DNA of 64,000 bases, taken from NCBI RefSeq assembly GCF_000423765.1, contig NZ_AUIP01000010.1:1-64000 (forward strand). Direction: 5' to 3'. The notes below the pieces were generated by a model. The model ran no database searches and was not told where the DNA came from. It was given only the letters and a program-made list of their open reading frames with translations. Position numbers and translations under genes: made by a program. Origin of the DNA: Streptococcus porci DSM 23759 (GTDB lineage Bacteria > Bacillota > Bacilli > Lactobacillales > Streptococcaceae). Position 1 is the stretch's first letter; each line of letters starts with the position of its first letter. Shown here in pieces: positions 9,602 to 19,383 of the stretch.

Positions 9602-9631
9602 AAAAGCCCCTAGTTTTCACTAGAGGGTAGA
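9602..9631 (-). terminator. Terminator after the GH1 glucosidase gene
   Basis: Minus-strand hairpin CCCTCTAGT-gaaa-ACTAGGGGC followed by TTTTA, directly after the glucosidase stop codon. It overlaps the hisS leader. Confidence 0.8.
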
Positions 9632-9632
9632 C

Positions 9633-11090
<1,458 letters not shown>

Positions 11091-11103
11091 TCAGCCCTAG
11101 TGT

Positions 11104-12564
<1,461 letters not shown>

Positions 12565-12566
12565 TT

Positions 12567-12627
12567 ATGAACATTGTTTACAAATCTCTAAGATATTAGT
12601 GTAAAATCTATGAACAAGGTTTACAAA
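12567..12627. promoter_or_regulatory. Paired operators for the RpiR-type regulator
   Basis: Two near-identical 18-bp sites, ATGAACATTGTTTACAAA (12567-12584) and ATGAACAAGGTTTACAAA (12610-12627), start 43 bp apart, close to four helical turns. They lie between the divergent PTS operon and the rpiR-like gene. Each contains an imperfect TGAACA/TGTTTACA dyad, and they are the natural binding sites for the adjacent regulator. Confidence 0.65.
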
Positions 12628-12650
12628 ATGTCTCATAGGAGCCTACTGCC

Positions 12651-13550
12651 ATGCTATTACATGAAAAATTTGAAGTAAATTCCTTTTCTCCCAGCGAACA
12701 AGTGGTGATTGACTATCTCTTGAAGGAGGCTGAGGAGATTGAAACAATGACAACTCAGAGTATCGCAAACGCCACCTTTACATCTAAATCTTTGATTGTT
12801 AAAATCGCCAAGAAACTGGGATATACTGGCTGGAGTCATCTCAAAGAAGCCTTGATTTTAGAACGTGATTATCTAGCAAAGCACGTTACAGATATTGATG
12901 CTAATTACCCCTTCAAGCCAACAGACCACATTGTCACCATCGCCAAAAATATTGCTCAACTCAAGAAATACGCCATTGATGATACACTATCGCTCAATAG
13001 CGCTAAATCTCTGAAATTAGCTATTGCCATGATTGATAAAGCCGAGCACTGCCATGTCTTTGCCATCGCCAACAATATCTTACTAGCCAAAGAGTTTGAG
13101 TACAATATGCACCGTATCCATAAAGCAACTACTGTTTATGATTATCACGGCGATATTTTCTTTGGCGCAACCCTTGCTTCAGAAAAAGACTGCGCCCTTA
13201 TCATTAGCTACTCAGGCGAGACTGAGCCTCTCCTTCGTGTTATGGGGCTCCTTCGACGGAATAAGGTTCCTGTTATTCTTATGACTAGCATTGGAGAAAA
13301 TAGCCTGTCTAAGCAAGCTGATTTAGTCCTACGCCTGTCAACTCGTGAACGCCTTTACTCAAAAATCGCGACTTTCGCTAATGACATGTCCATTACCTAT
13401 CTATTAGATCTTTTATACTCAGGAATCTTTGCCCAGAATTATCTTGCCAACAGTATGCTGAGGGAAACCGCATCACGCCATGTGGAGATTACCCGCCCAT
13501 CCGATTCACACATTTTAATGGAGACTAACAATCATAAATCTCCACAATAA
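12651..13550 (+). CDS. RpiR-family regulator of the beta-glucoside PTS operon
   Basis: A 299-residue transcription factor with an N-terminal RpiR helix-turn-helix (about 15-75, TTQSIANATFTSKSLIVKIAKKLGYTGWSHLKEAL) and a C-terminal SIS sugar-phosphate-binding domain (about 125-245, DCALIISYSGETEPLL). It probably senses a phosphorylated beta-glucoside and controls the divergent PTS-bglA operon through the paired sites in the intergenic region. AGGAG lies nine bases before the ATG. Confidence 0.88.
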   Translation: MLLHEKFEVNSFSPSEQVVIDYLLKEAEEIETMTTQSIANATFTSKSLIVKIAKKLGYTGWSHLKEALILERDYLAKHVTDIDANYPFKPTDHIVTIAKNIAQLKKYAIDDTLSLNSAKSLKLAIAMIDKAEHCHVFAIANNILLAKEFEYNMHRIHKATTVYDYHGDIFFGATLASEKDCALIISYSGETEPLLRVMGLLRRNKVPVILMTSIGENSLSKQADLVLRLSTRERLYSKIATFANDMSITYLLDLLYSGIFAQNYLANSMLRETASRHVEITRPSDSHILMETNNHKSPQ

Positions 13551-13551
13551 G

Positions 13552-13598
13552 AAAATCAACCCAAATCGTTTACTTTATGAGCTACTTGGGTTGATTTT
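13552..13598. terminator. Bidirectional terminator
   Basis: A 13-bp inverted repeat (AAAATCAACCCAA at 13552-13564, TTGGGTTGATTTT at 13586-13598) with T-runs on both sides, between convergent genes. Confidence 0.85.
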
Positions 13599-13607
13599 CA
13601 TTTTTAT

Positions 13608-14723
13608 TTAAGATTCCCAGACCTTAGTTGTGATTGTTTTGATTAAGCGAAGTTTTTTCCATTCATCTTCTTCGGTCAAGATATTACCTTCCTCAGTCGA
13701 AGCAAAACCACATTGAGTTGAGATGCCTAGGTTTTTTAGAGGAACAAGCTGTGCCGCTTCATTGATACGGGCAACAACAGCATCTACATCTTCTAATTGA
13801 GGGTCTTTTGAAGTGATAACACCGAGCACCAGTTCAACATTTTCACGACCATTCCAAATATCTGCCAATGGGGCAAAGTCACCTGAACGCTCGTCGTCAT
13901 ATTCTAGGAAGAAGATATCGTAGTTAAGCTGTCCCAAGTACTTAGCGATAGTGTGATATCCCCCCTCAAAAAGATAGGTTGACTTGAAGTTCCCACGGCA
14001 AATATGGGTTGCTAGCGTCAAATCTTCTGGCAAGCCTTCTAATACTTTATTGATGACATAAACATCATCCTCTGCTAATTTTTCAAAAATCTGGCGTTTT
14101 TCAGGGTTTTCCTTATTGTCCTCTAGCTGCTGAATGAGAAACGCCCAAGTCGTATCATCCAACTGAACATAGCGTGCTCCCAAGTCATAAAAGTGCAAGA
14201 TGGTATCATGGTATGCCTGAGCCAAGCCGTCCAAAAAGTCTGTCCAGCTGTCATAGTATTCCGCATAGCGATCACTTCGGTGGTCACGATTGATAATCAA
14301 AGATGGGCTTGGAATAGTGACCTTTGGCGTTATCCCTTCCGGGGAAATAGATTTGAGGTATTCAAAATCACGATAAAATGGATGATTAGGATTTTCTGCC
14401 ACCTTACCAGTGAGACGAACGTTTGTCGTCCGAGTCTTAGCACCATGAAACTTATAAGAGTCCTCTTGCAAATAAGCTTCAAAACCTGTCAGTTCCCATA
14501 TAAAGTCCAAATGCCACCAAGAACGCCCAAACTCCCCATCCGAGATCACTTCTAGACCATTCTCCACCTGATGATCTACCAAGTCTTTAACCAAACGATC
14601 TTGAACAGCAAGTAGTTCCTCTTTTGTAAGTTCTCCTTTAGCAAACTGCTCACGCGCTTCTTTTAGTTCTTGAGGACGAAGATAGCTTCCTACGTGGTCA
14701 AAATGATGATGTGTTTTTGTCAT
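13608..14723 (-). CDS. Methionine synthase II (cobalamin-independent)-like protein, YxjG/YxjH type
   Basis: A 371-residue protein related to the C-terminal catalytic half of MetE (HFDHVGSYLRP at the start, DGEFGRSWWH, YVQLDDTTWA, THICRGNF with the metal-ligand type His/Cys, and STQCGFAS near the end). Stand-alone proteins of this kind are thought to act in methionine synthesis or salvage. The upstream MetR-type box and strong promoter put it in the methionine regulon. AAAGGAG precedes the ATG. The methyl donor is not evident. Confidence 0.85.
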   Translation of the reverse strand: MTKTHHHFDHVGSYLRPQELKEAREQFAKGELTKEELLAVQDRLVKDLVDHQVENGLEVISDGEFGRSWWHLDFIWELTGFEAYLQEDSYKFHGAKTRTTNVRLTGKVAENPNHPFYRDFEYLKSISPEGITPKVTIPSPSLIINRDHRSDRYAEYYDSWTDFLDGLAQAYHDTILHFYDLGARYVQLDDTTWAFLIQQLEDNKENPEKRQIFEKLAEDDVYVINKVLEGLPEDLTLATHICRGNFKSTYLFEGGYHTIAKYLGQLNYDIFFLEYDDERSGDFAPLADIWNGRENVELVLGVITSKDPQLEDVDAVVARINEAAQLVPLKNLGISTQCGFASTEEGNILTEEDEWKKLRLIKTITTKVWES

Positions 14724-14752
14724 AATAATGCTCCTTTGATATGATTGGATTT

Positions 14753-14781
14753 ATTGTACACCTAAAGGGTATAAGTGTAAA
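14753..14781 (-). promoter_or_regulatory. Promoter of the methionine synthase-like gene
   Basis: On the minus strand TTTACA (14781-14776) and TACAAT (14758-14753) are spaced by exactly 17 bases, about 30 bases before the start codon. Confidence 0.75.
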
Positions 14782-14803
14782 ATATATATTTACTATTGTT
14801 TTT

Positions 14804-14820
14804 TATAGATTAAAACTATA
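14804..14820. promoter_or_regulatory. MtaR/MetR-type box
   Basis: TATAGATTAAAACTATA is a near-palindrome that fits the streptococcal MetR (MtaR) consensus TATAGTTTnAAACTATA at all but two positions. It sits 22 bases upstream of the -35, the usual place for a LysR-type activator. Confidence 0.75.
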
Positions 14821-14841
14821 CCATCTTCTCTTCAGAAGAAA

Positions 14842-14867
14842 ATGCGGAGCCCCAATAGCTTCCGCAT
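14842..14867 (-). terminator. Terminator after the exporter operon
   Basis: Minus-strand hairpin ATGCGGAAGC/GCTCCGCAT with one bulge, followed by TTTTC, 19 bases after the FetB-like stop codon. Confidence 0.75.
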
Positions 14868-14886
14868 CCAGTATCTTTATATTCCA

Positions 14887-15654
14887 TCAATCTTCTAAGA
14901 CCAACTGAGCCCTATGATTGAAATAAGTTTTGTAGGCAAAGTAAGAGGCAACCACAGAGGCCAAACTCGTCGCCGAGAGAAGCATAAACATGACCATGAT
15001 CTGATATTTTATAGCAGATACAGGATCAACACCTGCAAAGATCAATCCTGACATCATGCCAGGTAAACTGACTAAACCAACTGTCTTTGCAGAATCAATC
15101 GTTGGCTGAACACCTGTTTTGATAGCTTCTCTAAGAATGGATTGAGCCGCTAATTTAATTGGTGCTCCCAGAGCCAGTTTTTCAAGAATTTGCTGACGTT
15201 GGTCTGAAAAAAGACTGTACATGGCGCGATAGGAAAGACCGATAGCAACCATGGAATTACTAGCCAACATCCCTGAAATGGGCACTAGCTGAGAAGGGAG
15301 AAATCTAATAGCACCCGATAGCACTAAAATAGTCAGTGTCACCGTGGTTGACGTGAAGATGGCTAGAAAGGAAGACAGGAAACGTCCCTTTTGATGTGGA
15401 TTTCGCTTGTGCGCCTGACGACTGGCGTTAAAAATGATTAACAGTACCATAGCTAGAGTCAGGAAGCTGTTTGAAACTTGAAAAACATATTTCAAAAGAA
15501 AGCCCATGAGTGTCAGTTGAAGAACTGTCCGAATAACTGCCACTAAAATATCTCTTTCAAGCGCCAGCTTTTCCCTATAACTAACCCCGACAGCCAATAC
15601 AACCAGACTAAAAATCAAAAATAGAGACAGATTAGATACCGCCACACTAGCCAT
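14887..15654 (-). CDS. fetB: FetB-like ABC exporter permease (UPF0014)
   Basis: A 255-residue membrane protein with about seven transmembrane segments and the UPF0014/YbbM motifs (SLPGMMSGLIFAGVDPVSAIKYQIMVMF in two parts, near 192-220, and LVPISGMLASNSMVAIGLS). In E. coli the FetA-FetB pair exports iron and protects against peroxide stress. It overlaps the ATPase gene by 8 bp, so the two are translationally coupled. The PerR/Fur-type palindrome upstream of the operon fits a metal or peroxide role. The substrate metal is inferred. Confidence 0.8.
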   Translation of the reverse strand: MASVAVSNLSLFLIFSLVVLAVGVSYREKLALERDILVAVIRTVLQLTLMGFLLKYVFQVSNSFLTLAMVLLIIFNASRQAHKRNPHQKGRFLSSFLAIFTSTTVTLTILVLSGAIRFLPSQLVPISGMLASNSMVAIGLSYRAMYSLFSDQRQQILEKLALGAPIKLAAQSILREAIKTGVQPTIDSAKTVGLVSLPGMMSGLIFAGVDPVSAIKYQIMVMFMLLSATSLASVVASYFAYKTYFNHRAQLVLED

Positions 15655-16288
15655 TTGTCAACTCTCCTTTCTCTACTGTCATGAGATGCTTAGCTTTTGC
15701 TATTTCTTCTTGGTCGTGAGTCACTTCAATGATGGTGTGTCCTGTTCTATGATAACTCTCAATTAAATCACGAACCAAGGTCTTGGTCGCCTTATCCAAT
15801 CCAGTTGAAATCTCATCTAAAAGAAGAACGCTAGGCTCAAACAATAAATTTCTAATCAGAGCGATACGTTGCTTCTCACCACCTGATAAATCAGCTACTG
15901 CTTGATCCAAAAAATCTTCTGACAAGCCCACTCGGGAGAGCGCAGCGACCACTCTGTGTTTATCAAAAGCCTCTTGACGTATGGTAAAAGGGAAGGACAG
16001 ATTTTCATAAACCGTCTTGCCAAATAAGACCGGTTGTTGAAAGCAATAAGAAACCTCTCGTCGATAGGTGGGCATGTCCAAATGTTCCAAGTCCCTTCCC
16101 TGATAGAGAATCTGACCAGAGCTAACTGATAAAAGACCTGATAAGAGTTTTAAAATACTACTTTTACCGCTCCCTGATGGTCCCACCAAGGTTAGCCAAT
16201 CCCCTGCTTCAACACTCAAATTGATCTCTTTTAAAATGTTTTTCTGTCCAACACTTAGATTGACATGTTTTAATTCAAATACTTTCAT
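15647..16288 (-). CDS. fetA: FetA-like ABC exporter ATPase
   Basis: A 213-residue ABC ATPase with Walker A GPSGSGKSS (near 37-45), a Q-loop, signature LSGGEKQR and Walker B VLLLDEIS, followed by an H-loop (EVTHDQEEI). It pairs with the membrane protein downstream. The ATG has no Shine-Dalgarno: the six bases before it are ATCCCT, and a -10-like TAGAAT lies directly before those, so a leaderless mRNA is possible. An in-frame stop just upstream excludes a longer protein. Confidence 0.82.
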   Translation of the reverse strand: MKVFELKHVNLSVGQKNILKEINLSVEAGDWLTLVGPSGSGKSSILKLLSGLLSVSSGQILYQGRDLEHLDMPTYRREVSYCFQQPVLFGKTVYENLSFPFTIRQEAFDKHRVVAALSRVGLSEDFLDQAVADLSGGEKQRIALIRNLLFEPSVLLLDEISTGLDKATKTLVRDLIESYHRTGHTIIEVTHDQEEIAKAKHLMTVEKGELTNG

Positions 16289-16328
16289 AGGGATATTCTA
16301 ACATAGATAGTCTAAACAATCTCCTTAT

Positions 16329-16351
16329 TTGTTTAGAATAATTCTAAACAA
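16329..16351. promoter_or_regulatory. PerR/Fur-type operator of the exporter operon
   Basis: A perfect 11-bp inverted repeat with a single central base: TTGTTTAGAAT (16329-16339), A, ATTCTAAACAA (16341-16351). The core TTAGAATAATTCTAA has the 7-1-7 form of PerR and Fur boxes. It lies 40 bp upstream of the FetA-like start. Confidence 0.7.
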
Positions 16352-16402
16352 ATCATAAACTATCCCTCCTGTCGAAAAAAGCTAAAAAAACTGTCAAGTA
16401 AC

Positions 16403-16431
16403 TTTACTTTACAAAAATCTTTTGCTATACT
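16403..16431 (+). promoter_or_regulatory. rpmF-rpmG promoter
   Basis: TTTACT (16403-16408) and TATACT (16426-16431) are 17 bases apart, and the -10 is extended (TGCTATACT). It is 50 bases before rpmF. Confidence 0.75.
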
Positions 16432-16481
16432 ATTAAAGTTGGCGAAAGCCGAAACATACATTTGAAAGGAAATTTAAGAAA

Positions 16482-16664
16482 ATGGCAGTACCTGCACGTC
16501 ACACTTCAAAAGCGAAGAAAAACAAACGTCGTACACACTACAAATTGACTGCTCCATCAGTACAATTTGACGAAACTACTGGAGATTACTCACGTTCACA
16601 CCGCGTATCACTTAAAGGATACTACAAAGGACGTAAAATCGCTAAAGCTGCTTCAGCTGAATAA
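16482..16664 (+). CDS. rpmF: 50S ribosomal protein L32
   Basis: A 60-residue basic ribosomal protein ([20 protein letters not shown]...), the normal streptococcal length. GAAAGGAA precedes the ATG. It is followed 15 bp later by rpmG, the usual streptococcal pair. This copy lacks the zinc-binding cysteines found in some L32 versions. Confidence 0.95.
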
Positions 16665-16679
16665 TAGAAGGGAGATACC

Positions 16680-16829
16680 ATGCGCGTAAATATTACACTT
16701 GAACACAAAGAATCTGGTGAGCGTTTGTACCTTACTTCAAAAAACAAACGTAACACTCCAGACCGTCTTCAATTGAAAAAATACTCACCAAAATTGCGTA
16801 AGCACGTGATTTTCACCGAGGTGAAGTAA
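16680..16829 (+). CDS. rpmG: 50S ribosomal protein L33
   Basis: A 49-residue ribosomal protein ([20 protein letters not shown]...) ending in IFTEVK. It lacks the CXXC pairs of zinc-type L33. AGGGAGA precedes the ATG. Its 3' end is the attachment site of an integrated element: the last codons and the following 120 bp are repeated 1.46 kb downstream, where the residual frame reads IFTDVK-stop. The functional last codons may therefore have been supplied by the element. Confidence 0.95.
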   Translation: MRVNITLEHKESGERLYLTSKNKRNTPDRLQLKKYSPKLRKHVIFTEVK

Positions 16830-16951
16830 GGGGTTCACTACACGTCAATAGACGGTAGAAACCTTGATTTTATGCGATTTTTGAAATATTGAAGTTCATT
16901 ACATTGCAATATAAATCAATAAGAACTCTACCTTTTACTCTACCTTTTTTA
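16811..16951. repeat. Left attachment-site direct repeat (attL) at the rpmG 3' end
   Basis: This stretch is repeated at 18271-18411. The most conserved core is TTCACTACACGTCAATAGAC and the following GGTAGAAACCTTGATTTTA. It ends with paired arm-type repeats (ACTCTACCTTTTACTCTACC form, 16925-16944). Mobile elements of streptococci are known to use the rpmG 3' end as an integration site. Confidence 0.75.
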
Positions 16952-16982
16952 GATAAATATATCATCTGGATATTGAAGTTAA

Positions 16983-17014
16983 GCCCTGCTATCATTTCGA
17001 TGGCAGGGCTTTTT
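16983..17014 (+). terminator. Terminator
   Basis: GCCCTGC/GCAGGGC stem with a 15-base loop followed by TTTTT. It lies between rpmG and the cadD promoter and can end the rpmF-rpmG transcript. Confidence 0.8.
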
Positions 17015-17061
17015 AATATTTGGTACACTAACTTCTTATCTATATTTTGGTGGATTTTAAG

Positions 17062-17113
17062 TTGACATCTACAAAGTTTAATGTTAAAATTCATTCAAAA
17101 ATATATTTGAATG
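17062..17113 (+). promoter_or_regulatory. cadD promoter with CadC operator
   Basis: TTGACA (17062-17067) and TAAAAT (17085-17090) are 17 bases apart. The 8-bp inverted repeat CATTCAAA (17092-17099)/TTTGAATG (17106-17113) overlaps the expected transcription start. It resembles the known CadC operator of staphylococcal cad operons (TCAAATA/TATTTGA type). Confidence 0.8.
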
Positions 17114-17122
17114 AGGTGTTTA

Positions 17123-17737
17123 ATGATTCAAAATGTTGTTACTTCAATAATCCTGTATTCTGGGACAGCCGTAGACTTACTTATTATCCTAATGTTATTT
17201 TTTGCCAAAAGAAAAAGCAGAAAAGACATCATTAACATCTATTTAGGACAATTTCTAGGCTCTGTTAGTCTAATATCGCTAAGTTTGCTTTTTGCATTTG
17301 TCTTAAATTATATTCCTAGTAAAGAGATTTTAGGTTTACTCGGTTTGATTCCAATTTTCCTAGGCCTCAAAGTTTTGCTTTTAGGAGATTCTGATGGAGA
17401 AGCTATTGCAAAAGAAGGTTTGAGCAAAGATAATAAAAACCTGATTTTTCTAGTCGCTATGATTACTTTTGCAAGTTGTGGTGCTGACAATATTGGTGTC
17501 TTTGTCCCATATTTTACTACCTTAAATTTAGCGAATTTGATAGTGGCTTTACTTACCTTTCTAGTCATGATTTATCTCTTGGTTTTTTCTGCCCAAAAAT
17601 TGGCACAAGTCCCTTCTGTTGGAGAAACTTTGGAAAAATATAGCAGATGGTTTATTGCCGTTGTTTATTTAGGATTGGGGATATATATCCTGATTGAAAA
17701 CAACAGTTTTGACATGCTATGGACTGTGTTAGGCTAG
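17123..17737 (+). CDS. cadD: CadD family cadmium resistance transporter
   Basis: A 204-residue membrane protein with five to six transmembrane segments and the CadD features SGTAVDLLIILMLFF, YLGQFLGS and FASCGADNIGVFVPYF. It confers cadmium (and possibly zinc) resistance by export. The start at 17123 is preferred because GAGGTG is six bases upstream; the frame has another ATG four codons earlier without a suitable site. It is controlled by the adjacent CadC through the upstream palindrome, and it is cargo of the rpmG element. Confidence 0.9.
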   Translation: MIQNVVTSIILYSGTAVDLLIILMLFFAKRKSRKDIINIYLGQFLGSVSLISLSLLFAFVLNYIPSKEILGLLGLIPIFLGLKVLLLGDSDGEAIAKEGLSKDNKNLIFLVAMITFASCGADNIGVFVPYFTTLNLANLIVALLTFLVMIYLLVFSAQKLAQVPSVGETLEKYSRWFIAVVYLGLGIYILIENNSFDMLWTVLG

Positions 17738-17748
17738 GAGAAAATATT

Positions 17749-18087
17749 TTGAAAAAAGATAGTATCTGCCAAGTGAATGTTATAAATCAACAAAATGTTA
17801 CAACCGCAACGAACTACCTTGAAAAGGAAAAAGTCCAAAAATCACTTCGCATTTTATCAAAGTTTACCGATAATAAACAGATAAATATCATCTTTTATCT
17901 CCTTGCTGTTGAAGAACTCTGTGTCTGCGATATAGCCTGTTTACTAAATCTCAGTATGGCATCTGCCTCCCACCATCTTCGTAAACTAGCCAATCAAAAC
18001 ATCTTGGACACTAGAAGAGAGGGGAAAATTATATATTATTTTATAAAAGATGAGGAAATTAGAGATTTTTTTAATCAACTAGGATAA
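17749..18087 (+). CDS. cadC: CadC/CadX-type ArsR-family metal sensor
   Basis: A 112-residue winged-helix repressor that starts at a TTG preceded by AGGAG. From that start Cys7, Cys58 and Cys60 (ELCVCDI) fall at the positions of the thiolate Cd/Pb/Bi sensor site in plasmid pI258 CadC, which confirms the TTG choice; a longer ATG frame from 17719 overlaps cadD. The equivalent of CadC Cys11 is Val. The recognition helix region is LSMASASHHLRKL. It probably represses cadD until cadmium binds. Confidence 0.88.
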   Translation: MKKDSICQVNVINQQNVTTATNYLEKEKVQKSLRILSKFTDNKQINIIFYLLAVEELCVCDIACLLNLSMASASHHLRKLANQNILDTRREGKIIYYFIKDEEIRDFFNQLG

Positions 18088-18089
18088 CA

Positions 18090-18176
18090 ATGGATACTTA
18101 CGCTGAATTAGCACCTCAACGAATGTTAGAAGCTGTGGGTATTTATCTTAATCAGATTGCTGAACTAACGCAATAA
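18090..18176 (+). pseudogene. C-terminal remnant of a tyrosine recombinase (integrase)
   Basis: Only the final 28 codons remain (MDTYAELAPQRMLEAVGIYL...). The MDTYAE segment is the usual environment of the catalytic tyrosine at the end of phage and ICE integrases. The stop is followed by arm-type repeats (CTCTACC at 18180 and 18192) and then attR. A homologous remnant is at 33853-33939. Confidence 0.75.
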
Positions 18177-18270
18177 CTACTCTACCATTCACTCTACCTT
18201 TTGCTAAGGAATATTACAAAAACGTTGATATATAAACGTTTCTAACAGCTAAAATAGACAATACTTAATC

Positions 18271-18411
18271 TTTACTGATGTGAAATAGGGATTCACTACA
18301 CGTCAATAGACGGTAGAAACCTTGATTTTAAGCGATTTTTGAAAGATGAACTTTCATTACATTGCAGTACAAATCTGTCGAATCACTACCTTTTTCACTA
18401 CCTTTTTTGAA
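18271..18411. repeat. Right attachment-site direct repeat (attR)
   Basis: The second copy of the rpmG 3'-end repeat. Upstream of the identical core the frame reads IFTDVK-stop, a displaced rpmG terminus. Downstream it still carries element-end sequence with CACTACCTTTTT repeats (18384-18407), as in the left copy. Confidence 0.75.
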
Positions 18412-18437
18412 ATAAGATTTTGATTCGGATAAGTAAT

Positions 18438-18470
18438 AAACCCACTGGCTAATTAAGTCAGTGGGTTTTT
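18438..18470. terminator. Terminator
   Basis: CCCACTGGCT/AGTCAGTGGG hairpin with T-run, just downstream of the metallophosphoesterase gene and convergent with the element. Confidence 0.75.
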
Positions 18471-18492
18471 GAGTGATTAGAAAGAAGTGAAG

Positions 18493-19332
18493 TTACGGAT
18501 TAACAAGATCTACAATGATAATTTCTGGGCGATTAAAGAATCTTGGTACTCGTGTAGATTCTTTGGCCAGACCCCTGCTTACAATAAAATACGAATTTTC
18601 AACTTCATATAAACCACCTGCATATTTCGGAAGAAAACCTTGATTAGGCGCAAATACACCATTAACCAAATAAGGCACTCTCCATTGTCCTCCATGCGCA
18701 TGACCAGATAACACTAAATCAAATCCATACTTTTGATAAGTATCAATTAGTTCTGGTCGGTGCGCTAGTAAAACTTGAAAGTCAGTACTTATTTGCTTCC
18801 CTTTTATGTCTTCAAGTTGGTCTAGCAAATTCTCACTAGTATCATACTTTTGAAAATATTCAGGATCATCAATGCCTGAAATAGTGATGGACTGCCCCCT
18901 TACATCAACTCTACTACTATCTCCAGATAATACGACCACATTCTGTTGGCTCAGATGTTCCAGCATCTGATCATATCGATTACTCCATATTTCATGATTA
19001 CCTGACACATAGTAAGTATGATTAAATTTACTTAGCCCGCTCAACAATTCTAGAGTTTTTCTGTCAGAAAGTTCATCATCAAAAATATCTCCACCCAATA
19101 AAATGATGTCTGGCTTTTCTTTCTCTAATGTTTCCACGATTTGTATCTGATTTTTACCGTAATTTGATGAGTGTAAATCAGTAATTAGAGCGAGTCTGAT
19201 TGACTGAGATATTTTGGGACTAACAAGCCTGTAATGAGTTACTTGAAGCCGACTATCAAAACCTAAAGCAAGAAAAATTAGGATACAGATAAAAACAAAC
19301 CATCGTGGCTTAATATTTTTTAGTTTTTTCAT
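18493..19332 (-). CDS. Membrane-anchored metallophosphoesterase
   Basis: A 279-residue calcineurin-like phosphoesterase of the YkuE/YpbG type. An N-terminal membrane anchor (about 10-25) is followed by metal-binding motifs DLHSS (near 52), GGDIFDD (81), GNHE (112), AHRP and GHAHGGQW (near 210). The active site is probably outside the membrane. It lies downstream of lacX but reads as an independent gene; the substrate is unknown. Confidence 0.85.
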   Translation of the reverse strand: MKKLKNIKPRWFVFICILIFLALGFDSRLQVTHYRLVSPKISQSIRLALITDLHSSNYGKNQIQIVETLEKEKPDIILLGGDIFDDELSDRKTLELLSGLSKFNHTYYVSGNHEIWSNRYDQMLEHLSQQNVVVLSGDSSRVDVRGQSITISGIDDPEYFQKYDTSENLLDQLEDIKGKQISTDFQVLLAHRPELIDTYQKYGFDLVLSGHAHGGQWRVPYLVNGVFAPNQGFLPKYAGGLYEVENSYFIVSRGLAKESTRVPRFFNRPEIIIVDLVNP

Positions 19333-19383
19333 TATTCGAACTATTTTACCAAATTTCTGTAACGAACAAACATTTTCAAAAGG

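Larger units (their letters stand above)
16830..18290. mobile_element. Decayed rpmG-targeted integrative element carrying cadD-cadC
   Basis: The 1.46 kb between the two direct repeats contains the cadmium resistance pair and the last 28 codons of a tyrosine recombinase, but no intact integrase, relaxase or replication gene. The right end restores an alternative rpmG tail (IFTDVK-stop), as expected for attR. The conserved element end continues past attR (to 18411), which suggests that a second element was once integrated in tandem and then lost. Confidence 0.7.
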
